A stretch of DNA of 64,000 nt from Pandoraea commovens. Its GTDB lineage: Bacteria > Pseudomonadota > Gammaproteobacteria > Burkholderiales > Burkholderiaceae. The translations under genes and the position numbers were made by a program. The DNA is taken from the NCBI RefSeq assembly GCF_902459615.1, contig NZ_CABPSA010000005.1, positions 62,001 to 126,000 on the forward strand, in the 5' to 3' direction. Of the stretch, positions 8,288 to 19,779 are shown in pieces; the stretch's first letter is position 1; the number at the start of each line of letters is the position of its first letter. Below the pieces are notes generated by a model that made no database searches, was not told where the DNA came from, and saw only the letters and a program-made list of their open reading frames with translations.

Positions 8288-8956
8288 TCATTGTTTCGGA
8301 ACGAGCAGGGCGACCGGCGATCGATCATCAACCGATTTCGTGCCATCGGGCCAAGCGATGAGGTCACCGATAACCGAGACCATCTGGGCGCTGTCTTCAA
8401 GTCGTTGGATTTGTGCCTGAAGAGTTTCGGGCACGTCCCAGACGTATCGCAGCTTGTATTGACGGTCACCGACCTGGAGCGCGACGAAACCGCCTGCGAG
8501 GTCGTGATCAAAGACAAGCGTTCCGTAGAGAACGGCACCCGAGAATACCGATGTCTTCGAGGGAGGCGATGCATCTCCAGTGCGAGGAAATGTGAGAACC
8601 CGACCATTCTCAGCACTTACGCGAAGAGCGCGTGTTCGCTCGCGGTAGGCGTTAGCAATGCATTCGTCGCTACGACACTTGTCGCGAACGGTGGCGCGCC
8701 ATTTGTTCTGGTCTTTTCGCAGGCCCGCCTTGTCAGCCGTCCGATTCGTCGCTGCCGTGAATGCCTGCGCAAGCTGGTTGTCCGATTCGGCAAGCGAAGG
8801 GCTCGCGCAAATGGACCGCTCCACCGAGCTCGACGCTTTACGGCAATCGAACGAAGGTTGCACGGTTTGCGCCGAGACCACACCGAGATTCACCGACATG
8901 AGCGCCACCACTGCGCACCGAATCGAGATCTGGTATTTCGAATTGAAGATTTTCAT
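8288..8956 (-). CDS. periplasmic LprI-like (DUF1311) protein
   Basis: 222 residues from ATG 8956. The N-terminal signal (VVALMSVNLGVVSAQ) is followed by FDCRKASSSVERSICASPSL, the conserved Cys pattern of the LprI N-terminal domain, whose mycobacterial namesake inhibits lysozyme. The C-terminal half (about residues 125 to 222) is a separate beta-rich region with VFSGAVLYGTLVF, of unknown role. The start codon overlaps the stop of the upstream gene (ATGA), indicating translational coupling. Export and the LprI domain are well supported; lysozyme inhibition here is only inferred. Confidence 0.8.
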   Translation of the reverse strand: MKIFNSKYQISIRCAVVALMSVNLGVVSAQTVQPSFDCRKASSSVERSICASPSLAESDNQLAQAFTAATNRTADKAGLRKDQNKWRATVRDKCRSDECIANAYRERTRALRVSAENGRVLTFPRTGDASPPSKTSVFSGAVLYGTLVFDHDLAGGFVALQVGDRQYKLRYVWDVPETLQAQIQRLEDSAQMVSVIGDLIAWPDGTKSVDDRSPVALLVPKQ

Positions 8957-9345
8957 CGGATAGCGGCGACCGCGTCGTAGCAACGTTGACTCATCCCGCC
9001 CAGCATCGTGAGCGGCCCGACGATGTTGTTGATAGTAGCCATAAAACGGTCTCGGGCGTCGGAGCTAGCGCAATACTCAGCAATTTTCTGCGCATGCCCT
9101 TCTTTGACCGCCTTCTTCACAACGCCGATTGACTGAGTCATATCGAGCGACTTCTTCAGTTCGCCGACGCTGCCGGGCTCGCGGAGTTCGGTGATATGTA
9201 CGAGATCGGCGCCACAAACATCAATCGTCCGAAAGTACTGTTGGCACGCCGGAGGCAGGCTTTGCGCATGAACATTCGCCACTGCCATTACACAAAAGAA
9301 GAAGCCGAACAAAATATGTGAGCGAATACTTTTTTGATTTCTCAT
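8953..9345 (-). CDS. small secreted hypothetical protein with conserved cysteines
   Basis: 130 residues from ATG 9345, preceded by AGGA at 6 nt. A clear signal peptide (ILFGFFFCVMAVANVHA) precedes a mature part with four cysteines (ACQQYF, VCGADL, EYCASS, RCYDAV), likely two disulphides in a helical domain. It vaguely resembles small periplasmic families such as DUF5339, which I cannot confirm. First gene of the minus-strand cluster, so its promoter must lie in the 117 bp shared with the XRE regulator. Confidence 0.7.
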   Translation of the reverse strand: MRNQKSIRSHILFGFFFCVMAVANVHAQSLPPACQQYFRTIDVCGADLVHITELREPGSVGELKKSLDMTQSIGVVKKAVKEGHAQKIAEYCASSDARDRFMATINNIVGPLTMLGGMSQRCYDAVAAIR

Positions 9346-9397
9346 TGGTCTTCCTGAGCTAAAGACAAGCGGACCATCTTTTGACGGCACGCCAAAT

Positions 9398-9414
9398 ACT
9401 AAGCAATTCTTAGT
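9398..9414. promoter_or_regulatory. palindromic operator between the secreted-protein operon and the XRE gene
   Basis: ACTAAG-CAATT-CTTAGT is a perfect 6-bp inverted repeat with a 5-bp centre, halfway between the divergent starts at 9345 (minus) and 9463 (plus). Size and place fit a Cro/CI-type dimer site, probably bound by the adjacent XRE protein. Confidence 0.6.
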
Positions 9415-9462
9415 GTAGCAAATATCGCCAACACCCAGCATGTTTTCCTTTCGGGGAAGAAC

Positions 9463-9774
9463 ATGTCCGTATTCGCGAAACGCTTGAAGGAAGCTAGGAA
9501 GGCCGCAGGTCTATCGCAGGAGAAGCTCGGGGTACTCGCCGGTATTGACGAAATGTCCGCCAGCGCTCGCATGAACCAATATGAGCGAGGCAAGCACGCC
9601 CCTGACTATTCGATGGTCGAGCGCATTGCCGCGAACTTGAATCTTCCGGTCACTTATTTTTTCTCGGCTGACGACTCAGAAGCGAAATTGCTGGTCGCCT
9701 ATCATCGGCTGCACGACGAAGACAAGAATCGCATCCTGTCCCAAGCTCTCGAGATGATCCGCACCGACAAATGA
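9463..9774 (+). CDS. XRE-family transcriptional regulator
   Basis: 103 residues. A Cro/CI-type helix-turn-helix occupies residues 5 to 60 (LKEARKAAGLSQEKLGVLAG, then MNQYERGKHAPDYSMVERIA and LNLPVTYFF), followed by a short helical tail probably used for dimer contact (LLVAYHRLHDEDKNRILSQA). It diverges from the minus-strand cluster across a perfect palindrome at 9398 to 9414, so it likely represses itself and that operon. It is the last island gene before the tRNA. Confidence 0.9.
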   Translation: MSVFAKRLKEARKAAGLSQEKLGVLAGIDEMSASARMNQYERGKHAPDYSMVERIAANLNLPVTYFFSADDSEAKLLVAYHRLHDEDKNRILSQALEMIRTDK

Positions 9775-9856
9775 TCGTGGAAGGCACGAATTCAGTGGGA
9801 TAGTGCGGTCAGCGCCTTGATAGTCATTTTGTAAGTCGCTGACGCGGAAAACAAAA

Positions 9857-9879
9857 AAGCCCTTGAAATTCAAGGGCTT
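9857..9879 (-). terminator. intrinsic terminator of serS/tRNA-Ser
   Basis: AAGCCCTTGAA and TTCAAGGGCTT pair almost end to end. Read on the minus strand the stem is followed by a run of T, a standard Rho-independent terminator directly after the tRNA 3' end. Confidence 0.85.
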
Positions 9880-9890
9880 AAATGTATGCT

Positions 9891-9981
<91 letters not shown>

Positions 9982-10083
9982 AAGCGTTCTTTCTGCTTTG
10001 GTTCGCTGCCTGAGTGGCCTCAAGCAGCGAGAAAGAGATTATAGCCGAATTTATTTTTCCGGCAACCCCTTTTGCAAAGTTTT

Positions 10084-11484
<1,401 letters not shown>

Positions 11485-11601
11485 CTAATGGCGGGATTTT
11501 ACCAAACGCGCAGCGCTGTGACGCGATTTGACGCGTCGCCAAGCGCCGAGACGCTGCGGCGGCTCGTTACGGCCGCCCGACCCGCACGGCAGCGCGCCAA
11601 C

Positions 11602-13023
11602 TCACGCGGACTCGTCGTCCCCGGATTCCGCTGGCGGTGACTTCTCGGAAGATAAGGATGGAGAGGACGTTTTCCCAGCCGTCGGCGTCTTCGCCGGGGC
11701 ATCGGTTTTGCGTCCCTTGGCATTCGCACGACGCCACTCGGCATCGAGCGACTTCAGCCAGTTCAGCTTCTCCCCGATCTTGCCTTCCAGACCGCGCGGC
11801 ACAGGACGATACCAGTTCTGCGCACGCAGATCATCGGGGAAATACGTCTCACCGGCCGCATAGGCATCCGGCTCGTCGTGGGCGTAGCGATACTCGTGAC
11901 CGTAGCCGAGTTCTTTCATCAGCTTGGTCGGCGCATTGCGCAAATGGATAGGCACCGCGCGCGACTTGTCCTTGCCGACGAACGCCCGCGCCTGGTTGTA
12001 CGCGTTGTAACCCGCATTCGACTTCGGGGCCGATGCGAGATACAGAATCGCCTGCGCCAACGCCAGTTCGCCCTCGGGCGTGCCAAGACGCTCGTACGTC
12101 TCCGCCGCATCCAGCGCAATACGCGCCGCCCGCGGGTCGGCCAGGCCGATGTCTTCCCACGCCATGCGCACGATCCGGCGCGCCAGATAACGCGGATCGG
12201 CACCACCGTCGAGCATGCGACAGAACCAGTACAGCGCGCCGTCCGGCGAACTGCCGCGCACCGACTTGTGCAGCGCGCTGATCTGATCGTAGAACGCGTC
12301 GCCGCCCTTGTCGAAGCGACGCAGATTCTCGGCGAGCACGCTGGCCAGCAGCGCCTCGTCGATCGTCTCCATGTCTTGGGACATCGCCGCCTGCGCCACG
12401 ATTTCGACGTTGTTCAACAGCTTGCGGCCGTCGCCATCCGCCGAGTCGATCAGCCCCTGACGCGCTTCGTCCGTGAATCCGATATCGCCCAGCTCATGCG
12501 CGGCGCGCGTGACCATCTCGCCGAGTTCTTCGTCGTTCAGGCTCTTGAGCACATACACGGCCGCGCGCGAGAGCAATGCGCCATTCACTTCGAACGACGG
12601 GTTTTCCGTCGTCGCGCCGACAAAGATGAACAGACCGGATTCGACGTGCGGCAGGAAGGCGTCCTGCTGTGCCTTGTTGAAGCGATGCACTTCATCGACG
12701 AACACGACCGTCTGCTTGCCCTGTCCGCGCTGAATCTGCGCAGCCTCGACGGCGTCGCGAATGTCCTTCACACCGGAGAGCACGGCCGACAGCGCAATGA
12801 AGTAGGCTTTGAAGGCGTCCGCCATCAGGCGCGCGAGCGTCGTCTTGCCGACACCCGGCGGCCCCCAGAGAATCATCGAATGCGGACGGCCCGCTTCAAA
12901 TGCCACGCGCAAAGGCTTTCCCTTGCCCAGCAGGTGACGCTGGCCAATCACATCGTCGATGGTATGGGGGCGAAGGCGCTCGGCCAAAGGCACCGAAGCC
13001 GACAAAGGGGCGTCGTTTGGCAT
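11602..13023 (-). CDS. rarA: replication-associated recombination protein A (AAA+ ATPase)
   Basis: 473 residues. A clamp-loader-like AAA+ ATPase of the RarA/MgsA/WRNIP1 family that acts at stalled replication forks. Walker A is GPPGVGKTT (54 to 62) and Walker [11 protein letters not shown] (106 to 115); the arginine-finger and tetramerisation regions follow. The last 40 or so residues are Lys, Ser and Ala rich and probably disordered, longer than in E. coli RarA. The gene is 141 bp after lolA, with a GC-rich hairpin between, and upstream of serS. Confidence 0.95.
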   Translation of the reverse strand: MPNDAPLSASVPLAERLRPHTIDDVIGQRHLLGKGKPLRVAFEAGRPHSMILWGPPGVGKTTLARLMADAFKAYFIALSAVLSGVKDIRDAVEAAQIQRGQGKQTVVFVDEVHRFNKAQQDAFLPHVESGLFIFVGATTENPSFEVNGALLSRAAVYVLKSLNDEELGEMVTRAAHELGDIGFTDEARQGLIDSADGDGRKLLNNVEIVAQAAMSQDMETIDEALLASVLAENLRRFDKGGDAFYDQISALHKSVRGSSPDGALYWFCRMLDGGADPRYLARRIVRMAWEDIGLADPRAARIALDAAETYERLGTPEGELALAQAILYLASAPKSNAGYNAYNQARAFVGKDKSRAVPIHLRNAPTKLMKELGYGHEYRYAHDEPDAYAAGETYFPDDLRAQNWYRPVPRGLEGKIGEKLNWLKSLDAEWRRANAKGRKTDAPAKTPTAGKTSSPSLSSEKSPPAESGDDESA

Positions 13024-13035
13024 GTTCTCAAGCAG

Positions 13036-13061
13036 TGCGGCCGGGGATGTCCCCGGCCGCA
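13036..13061. repeat. perfect 12-bp GC-rich inverted repeat between lolA and rarA
   Basis: TGCGGCCGGGGA and TCCCCGGCCGCA flank a TG centre, directly before the rarA start. No T-run follows on either strand, so it looks more like an mRNA processing or attenuation hairpin than a classic terminator. Confidence 0.6.
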
Positions 13062-13164
13062 GTCAGATAATCAGATGTCCCCATTATGCCAGCCCGATGA
13101 CAGGCACGCCCGCAAAGCGCTTCTCGGACGATGCCGGGCGGCAGGGACGAAGGTCAGCGCAAGC

Positions 13165-13815
13165 TCAACCCTTGATCACGTCCGCCCCTTTGGGCACCGT
13201 GAACTTGAAGTTGCCCGCCGGTAGCGGCGGATTCTTCTGCATGTTGCTGAACGTAAGCAAGGTCACGTTGCCGAACGCGTCGTACAGTTCCATCGCGGCG
13301 AGGTTGCCGTCGCGAAAACCGATGCCCACGCGCTGGAACTGCGTGTCCTGCGCCTTCGGCCTAAGCTCGACCCAGTCGATGCCGTTCTTCACCCCGGCGT
13401 CCTTGAGCGTGAAGCTCTTTTCAATGTCGTTGCTACCGAACAGGATCGCCGCCGGGCTTGCGCCCAAGGAATCACCCAGCTTGCGCTCCGTGACCTGATT
13501 CAGATCCTTGTCGTAGACGTAGAGCGTCGTGCCGTCCGCCTGCAACAGCTGATCGTAAGGCTTGGTGTAGTGCCAGACGAACTGGCCGGGACGCGAGAAC
13601 TCGAACGTGCCCGACGCATTGTTCGTCACCTTCATCTCGCCGTTCTGCTGTCCCTTCACCTGCTTCTGCTCGAAGTCGCCGCGCGCCGACTTCACCTGCG
13701 CCGCGAACGCCTTGAGTTGCGCCGTACCGCTTGCATAAGCCGGTGCGACCAGCGCCGCCAGCGTCACACCGACAGCACCCACCATGAGCGGCAAGCCGCG
13801 CTTGAATCCCAGCAT
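13165..13815 (-). CDS. lolA: outer-membrane lipoprotein carrier protein LolA
   Basis: 216 residues. Periplasmic chaperone that takes lipoproteins from LolCDE to LolB. A signal peptide ([19 protein letters not shown]) precedes the half-barrel domain; [20 protein letters not shown] is typical LolA sequence. The start lies 5 bp after the ftsK stop, so the two are cotranscribed and probably coupled. Confidence 0.95.
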   Translation of the reverse strand: MLGFKRGLPLMVGAVGVTLAALVAPAYASGTAQLKAFAAQVKSARGDFEQKQVKGQQNGEMKVTNNASGTFEFSRPGQFVWHYTKPYDQLLQADGTTLYVYDKDLNQVTERKLGDSLGASPAAILFGSNDIEKSFTLKDAGVKNGIDWVELRPKAQDTQFQRVGIGFRDGNLAAMELYDAFGNVTLLTFSNMQKNPPLPAGNFKFTVPKGADVIKG

Positions 13816-13820
13816 ATTCT

Positions 13821-16151
13821 TTATTCTCCCTCGCGATTCGGCACCAGAATTTCCCGGTTACCGTTGCTCGCCATCGCCGACACGACGCCTGACTGTTCCA
13901 TCTGTTCGAGCAGGCGCGCCGCCCGGTTGTAGCCGATGCGCAAATGGCGCTGCACCAGCGAGATCGACGCGCGGCGCTGCTTGAGCACCACAGCCACGGC
14001 CTGATCGTATAGAGGATCGGACTCGCCGCCCCCCTCGCCAGTTCCACCGCCTGCGCCGCCCGCACCGTCGATACCACCGTCTTCGCCTTCGACCGCACCG
14101 TCGAGAAGACCTTCGACGTAGTTGGCCTCGCCCTGTTCCTTGAGCCGCTCGACCACGCGATGCACTTCGTCATCGGCCACGAACGCACCGTGCACACGCA
14201 ACGGCAACCCGGTGCCCGGCGGCATGTACAGCATGTCGCCCATACCCAGCAGCGTCTCGGCGCCCTGTTGGTCCAGAATCGTGCGCGAATCGATCTTCGA
14301 CGACACCTGGAACGCCACCCGCGTTGGCACGTTGGCCTTGATCAGACCGGTAATGACGTCGACCGACGGACGCTGCGTCGCCAGAATCAGGTGAATGCCC
14401 GCCGCGCGCGCCTTCTGTGCAATCCGCGCGATCAGCTCTTCGACCTTCTTTCCGACGACCATCATCAGGTCGGCCAACTCGTCGATCACGACCACGATGT
14501 ACGGCAGTCGCTGCAACGGCTCGGGTTCTTCCGGCGTCAGCGAGAACGGATTCGGAATATGTTCTTCGCGCTTGGCGGCGTCGTCGATCTTGTTGTTGTA
14601 GCCCGCCAGATTGCGAACGCCCAGCTTGCTCATCAGCTTGTAGCGGCGCTCCATCTCGGCCACCACCCAGTTCAGCGCATGACCGGCCTGACGCATATCC
14701 GTCACCACCGGGCACAACAGATGCTGGATGCCCTCGTACATGCTCATTTCGAGCATCTTCGGATCGATCAGGATGAGTCGGACCTGCTCGGCCGTCGCCT
14801 TGTACAGCAGCGACAGAATCATGGCGTTGATCCCCACCGACTTGCCCGAACCGGTCGTACCGGCCACGAGCAAGTGAGGCATCTTCGCCAGATCGGCCAC
14901 GACCGGCTTGCCGCCGATGTCCTTACCGAGCGCGAGCGTCAGCAGCGACGACGAACTGTTGTAGACCTCAGAGCCGAGGATCTCCGTCATCCGCACCGTC
15001 TGACGACGCGGATTCGGCAACTCCAGCCCCATGAAATTCTTGCCGGGGATGGTTTCGACCACACGGATCGACACCAGCGAAAGCGAACGCGCCAGATCCT
15101 TGGCCAGATTCACGATCTGACTGCCCTTCACGCCCGTGGCGGGTTCGATTTCGTAACGCGTGATGACGGGGCCGGGATAAGCGGCCACGACGCTCACTTC
15201 CACGCCGAAATCCTTGAGCTTCTTCTCGATCAGGCGCGACGTGAACTCCAGCGTCTCGCCCGACACGGTTTCCTGTGCAACCGGCGCCGGGTCGAGCAAC
15301 GCCAGCGGCGGCAGGATCGAGTCCGGCAGGTCGGCAAACAACGGCGCCTGCTTTTCCTTCTCGACGCGCTCGCTCTTGGGCACCACCTTGACCGGCGGCA
15401 CGATCTGCACCGGCTCGTGGACTTCCGCCCTGACCCGGTTCTGGACGACCGCACCTTCACGCGCAATCGCCGCTTCCTCGCCCATCCGACGGTCCTGACG
15501 CGCCTCGCGGCGACGACGGATCACAGTACCGGTATCGAGAATCAGCGCACCGACCTTTTCGGCGGCGGACAACCAGGAGAAATGGAACAGCAGCGACAGG
15601 CCGAAGGCGAAGATCAGCAGCAAGGCCAGCGTGCCGCCAGTGAAGCCCAGTGCATGCTGGAAGAAGCCACCGACGGTCTCGCCGATGACGCCGCCCGACG
15701 CGCGCGGCAACTGGGCCTTGAGACGGTACAGACGCAGGGATTCGATACCGGCGCTCGAGAGCAGCACCATGAGGGAAGAGACGATCTCCACCCAGCCGCC
15801 GCTCGCGAGGCGTTCGCGCAACGGTGGCGCTTCGCGTTTGGCGGAGATGCGCCGGTAGCCGGAAATCACGCGGCGGGCGATGAACACCACCAGCCAGTAA
15901 GCGGACAGACCGAGCATGAGCAGCAGCATATCGGCGACCCACGCGCCGACGCGTCCCGCCCAGTTGGCGATACGCTCCACATGCGCCGCATGCGTCCAGC
16001 TGGGGTCCAGACGGCTGTAAGAGAACAACGCCATCAACAGGAATACCATCAGCGCGACCTGCGCCATCCAGCGGATTTCATGGAAGAGGTGCGTCACCCG
16101 ATTGGGCAACGACGATCCGGCACCAGCAGAGTAGGAAGATTTCGTCGTCAT
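13821..16151 (-). CDS. ftsK: DNA translocase FtsK
   Basis: 776 residues from ATG 16151 ([12 protein letters not shown]). The open frame reaches 16391, but the extra residues are not FtsK-like. Four N-terminal membrane segments anchor the protein at the septum. A short linker, then the alpha/beta motor with Walker A ([13 protein letters not shown]) and Walker B ([15 protein letters not shown]), pump DNA toward dif during division. The C-terminal gamma winged helix ([20 protein letters not shown]) reads KOPS sites and activates XerCD. Its linker is short compared with E. coli FtsK. First gene of the series ending in serS. Confidence 0.95.
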   Translation of the reverse strand: MTTKSSYSAGAGSSLPNRVTHLFHEIRWMAQVALMVFLLMALFSYSRLDPSWTHAAHVERIANWAGRVGAWVADMLLLMLGLSAYWLVVFIARRVISGYRRISAKREAPPLRERLASGGWVEIVSSLMVLLSSAGIESLRLYRLKAQLPRASGGVIGETVGGFFQHALGFTGGTLALLLIFAFGLSLLFHFSWLSAAEKVGALILDTGTVIRRRREARQDRRMGEEAAIAREGAVVQNRVRAEVHEPVQIVPPVKVVPKSERVEKEKQAPLFADLPDSILPPLALLDPAPVAQETVSGETLEFTSRLIEKKLKDFGVEVSVVAAYPGPVITRYEIEPATGVKGSQIVNLAKDLARSLSLVSIRVVETIPGKNFMGLELPNPRRQTVRMTEILGSEVYNSSSSLLTLALGKDIGGKPVVADLAKMPHLLVAGTTGSGKSVGINAMILSLLYKATAEQVRLILIDPKMLEMSMYEGIQHLLCPVVTDMRQAGHALNWVVAEMERRYKLMSKLGVRNLAGYNNKIDDAAKREEHIPNPFSLTPEEPEPLQRLPYIVVVIDELADLMMVVGKKVEELIARIAQKARAAGIHLILATQRPSVDVITGLIKANVPTRVAFQVSSKIDSRTILDQQGAETLLGMGDMLYMPPGTGLPLRVHGAFVADDEVHRVVERLKEQGEANYVEGLLDGAVEGEDGGIDGAGGAGGGTGEGGGESDPLYDQAVAVVLKQRRASISLVQRHLRIGYNRAARLLEQMEQSGVVSAMASNGNREILVPNREGE

Positions 16152-16517
16152 CAAGCCATGCGGTTGGGCGGGCAGACGGGCGGCCTGCCGCGCAGCAATG
16201 CTCCATTGTAAACAACTATTACATCGATTAACGCATGAGCACGTCAGGAAAGCGTGACAAGCCGTAACCGCGCCACTCCCGAGCGATTTGCCGGACGCCG
16301 GGACGCCCGGTGGCAAAGCGAAGTCGGTGAACAGGCCGCCGCTCCCCTCGCCCACACCCGGCGCACTTGCATCCGATGCATCTGCCCCCAAATTTGAGAG
16401 ACGTCCCGGCGCGGGGCCTTCGAACGTTCGTCCGGTGTAGTCACCCGACCCCCAACGCCCGCCCGAAGGCTATCGCCTCGATTGTGAGGCTCCATCAACG
16501 AAACATCGTCGGCCCTT
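16152..16517. other. ftsK-trxB divergent upstream region
   Basis: No supported gene. The region should hold the ftsK promoter (minus) and elements upstream of trxB (plus). I cannot identify a clear ftsK promoter. Minus-strand frames here continue from ftsK or are chance GC-rich frames. Confidence 0.4.
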
Positions 16518-17569
<1,052 letters not shown>

Positions 17570-17596
17570 TCGCTCTCGCGCGTTTTTACGCCTGAC

Positions 17597-17642
17597 GGCG
17601 GCGCCCCGGCTGTGTGATCTTTCATGCAGCCGGGGCGCCGTC
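17597..17642 (+). terminator. trxB terminator hairpin
   Basis: A stem of about 16 bp, with core GCGCCCCGGCTG paired to CAGCCGGGGCGC, surrounds a 14-nt loop 27 nt after the trxB stop. The following TCTTCGCTT is only weakly T-rich. Confidence 0.7.
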
Positions 17643-17785
17643 TTCGCTTGTAGCGTCGCCATCATCTTCGTTACGTGGCGTCACGAGCCGTTATGATTCG
17701 GAAACGCGCCTTCGCTACCGCGCAGACGCAACGCGCCGCAACACACCATTTTGTCCTCCCTTTGAACGTCCTTGTTCGCACGATC

Positions 17786-18469
17786 ATGAGCAAGAAACCA
17801 CCGAAACTCAGCCTCAGCGACCTCTCCAACTTCCGTGACGCGCTCGCGACCGAGAGCGCCGCACGCGAAGCCGAACGCATCGCTGCCGCCAAGCGCGCCG
17901 CGCAGGCCAAACGCGATGCCAACGTGTTCCGCGACAGCGTCGGCGAGATCGCCCCGCTTGCCAGCAAAGGCTCGACCAATCGCGTCGAGCACCCGCGCTT
18001 CCCGCCCGAACCGGTGGCGCGTCAGACCGAGGAAGACGAAGCCGCAGTGCTTCACGAATCCCTGTCCGACGAGTTCGACCCCGAAGCGTTGCTCGACACG
18101 GACGACCGCTTGTCGTATCGCCGTCCCGGCATCAGCCACGATGCCGTGCTGAAGCTGCAACGCGGCGACTGGGTGGTGCAGGCGCAGATCGACCTGCACG
18201 GCATGCGTCGCGACGAAGCCCGCGAAGCGCTCTCCACCTTTCTGCACGACGCCGTCAAGCGCGGCCTGCGCTGCATTCGCGTAATTCACGGCAAGGGCCT
18301 CGGCTCGGTGAACCGTGAGCCGGTCCTCAAGGACAAGGTGCGCGGCTGGCTCGCCCAGAAGAACGAAGTGCTGGCATGGGCGCAAGCGCAAGGACGCGAC
18401 GGCGGGGGCGGTGCGCTGGTAGTATTGCTCCAGGCTTCGCAGGCCCGGGGCGCGCGCGCGGGCGACTGA
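17786..18469 (+). CDS. Smr-domain protein
   Basis: 227 residues from ATG 17786 (MSKKPPKLSLSDLSNFRDAL). The N-terminal third is charged and helical. The C-terminal Smr domain shows IDLHGMRRDEAREALSTFL and the IRVIHGKGLGS loop, typical of the MutS2-type small MutS-related nuclease family acting on branched DNA or RNA. Relatives in proteobacteria (YdaL/SmrA/SmrB type) include a nuclease in collided-ribosome rescue; which role applies here is not clear. It lies alone between trxB and the TRIC-like gene. Confidence 0.9.
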   Translation: MSKKPPKLSLSDLSNFRDALATESAAREAERIAAAKRAAQAKRDANVFRDSVGEIAPLASKGSTNRVEHPRFPPEPVARQTEEDEAAVLHESLSDEFDPEALLDTDDRLSYRRPGISHDAVLKLQRGDWVVQAQIDLHGMRRDEAREALSTFLHDAVKRGLRCIRVIHGKGLGSVNREPVLKDKVRGWLAQKNEVLAWAQAQGRDGGGGALVVLLQASQARGARAGD

Positions 18470-18583
18470 CGCGCACCTGCGCCAGATGCCGCATCCCGCC
18501 AGCCACCGCTGGCATTGAAGATGTCACCGCCGATCACGACGTATTGACGAGGGACTGTCCACCGTCCCCAACAGGATTCGCCG

Positions 18584-19216
18584 ATGATTCACGAGATGAG
18601 CGCTCAACTGCATACGATCCTGGCCGTCATGGAGGCCATCGCCGTATTGTCGTGCGCCATCTCCGGCTTCGCGGAAGCCCGCAAGCAGCATCTCGATCCG
18701 GTCGGCGCGTTCGTGCTGGCCTTCGCGACCGCCTTCGGCGGCGGCACGTTGCGCGACGTGCTGCTCGACCACCGCCCCTTCTACTGGGTCCAGCATCAGT
18801 GGTACTCGGTCATCATCCTCGTGTTGTCGTTGTCCACAGGCGTCGTGCTGAAGCTCGTCTCACGCGTGGCGACGGAGCGCGTGCTGCTCATCACGGACGC
18901 CATCGGTCTTGGGTTCTTCAGTGCGTCCGGCACATCGCTCGCGTTGCAGACCGATATGTCGGCGTTCATGTCGGTGATGATGGGCGTGATTACCGGCGTG
19001 GGCGGCGGCGTGATCCGCGACATCCTCTGTAACGAGGTACCGCTGGTATTGCGCGACACACGACCGTACGCCGTGTGTGCGTTCATTGGCGGATGGATCT
19101 ACATCGCGCTGACTTACGCCGACCTCGATCCCGTCTACACCTTGTCGATCAGCGCGTTTTCCGTGATTTTCGTGCGGCTGATCACCGTCGCATTCGACGT
19201 GCGCCTCAAGTCCTGA
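18584..19216 (+). CDS. TRIC-type (UPF0126/YadS-like) membrane channel
   Basis: 210 residues with seven hydrophobic segments. Two related halves each carry a GGG turn: FGGGTLRDVLLD and VGGGVIRDILCN, the signature of prokaryotic trimeric intracellular cation channels. The known relatives conduct monovalent cations. ATG 18584 has AGG 8 nt upstream; ATG 18596 is an alternative. A clear terminator follows. Confidence 0.9.
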   Translation: MIHEMSAQLHTILAVMEAIAVLSCAISGFAEARKQHLDPVGAFVLAFATAFGGGTLRDVLLDHRPFYWVQHQWYSVIILVLSLSTGVVLKLVSRVATERVLLITDAIGLGFFSASGTSLALQTDMSAFMSVMMGVITGVGGGVIRDILCNEVPLVLRDTRPYAVCAFIGGWIYIALTYADLDPVYTLSISAFSVIFVRLITVAFDVRLKS

Positions 19217-19248
19217 GCCGATCCGGCACCGGCACAGCCAAAACGCCA

Positions 19249-19281
19249 AAGGGCGACGCCGCTCTCGCAGCCGTCGCCCTT
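19249..19281 (+). terminator. intrinsic terminator after the TRIC-like gene
   Basis: AAGGGCGACG and CGTCGCCCTT form a 10-bp stem with a 13-nt loop, followed by CGTTTTT. It also separates the convergent glnB gene. Confidence 0.8.
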
Positions 19282-19331
19282 CGTTTTTCCGACGCAATCA
19301 CCGCAGCAATGCTGCGGCGCTCAAACTGCCG

Positions 19332-19715
<384 letters not shown>

Positions 19716-19779
19716 CTATTGTACCGGGCCGGGAACGGCACGCCGATGACAGCGCACCCTGCCCGCCCCACTTATCGAA

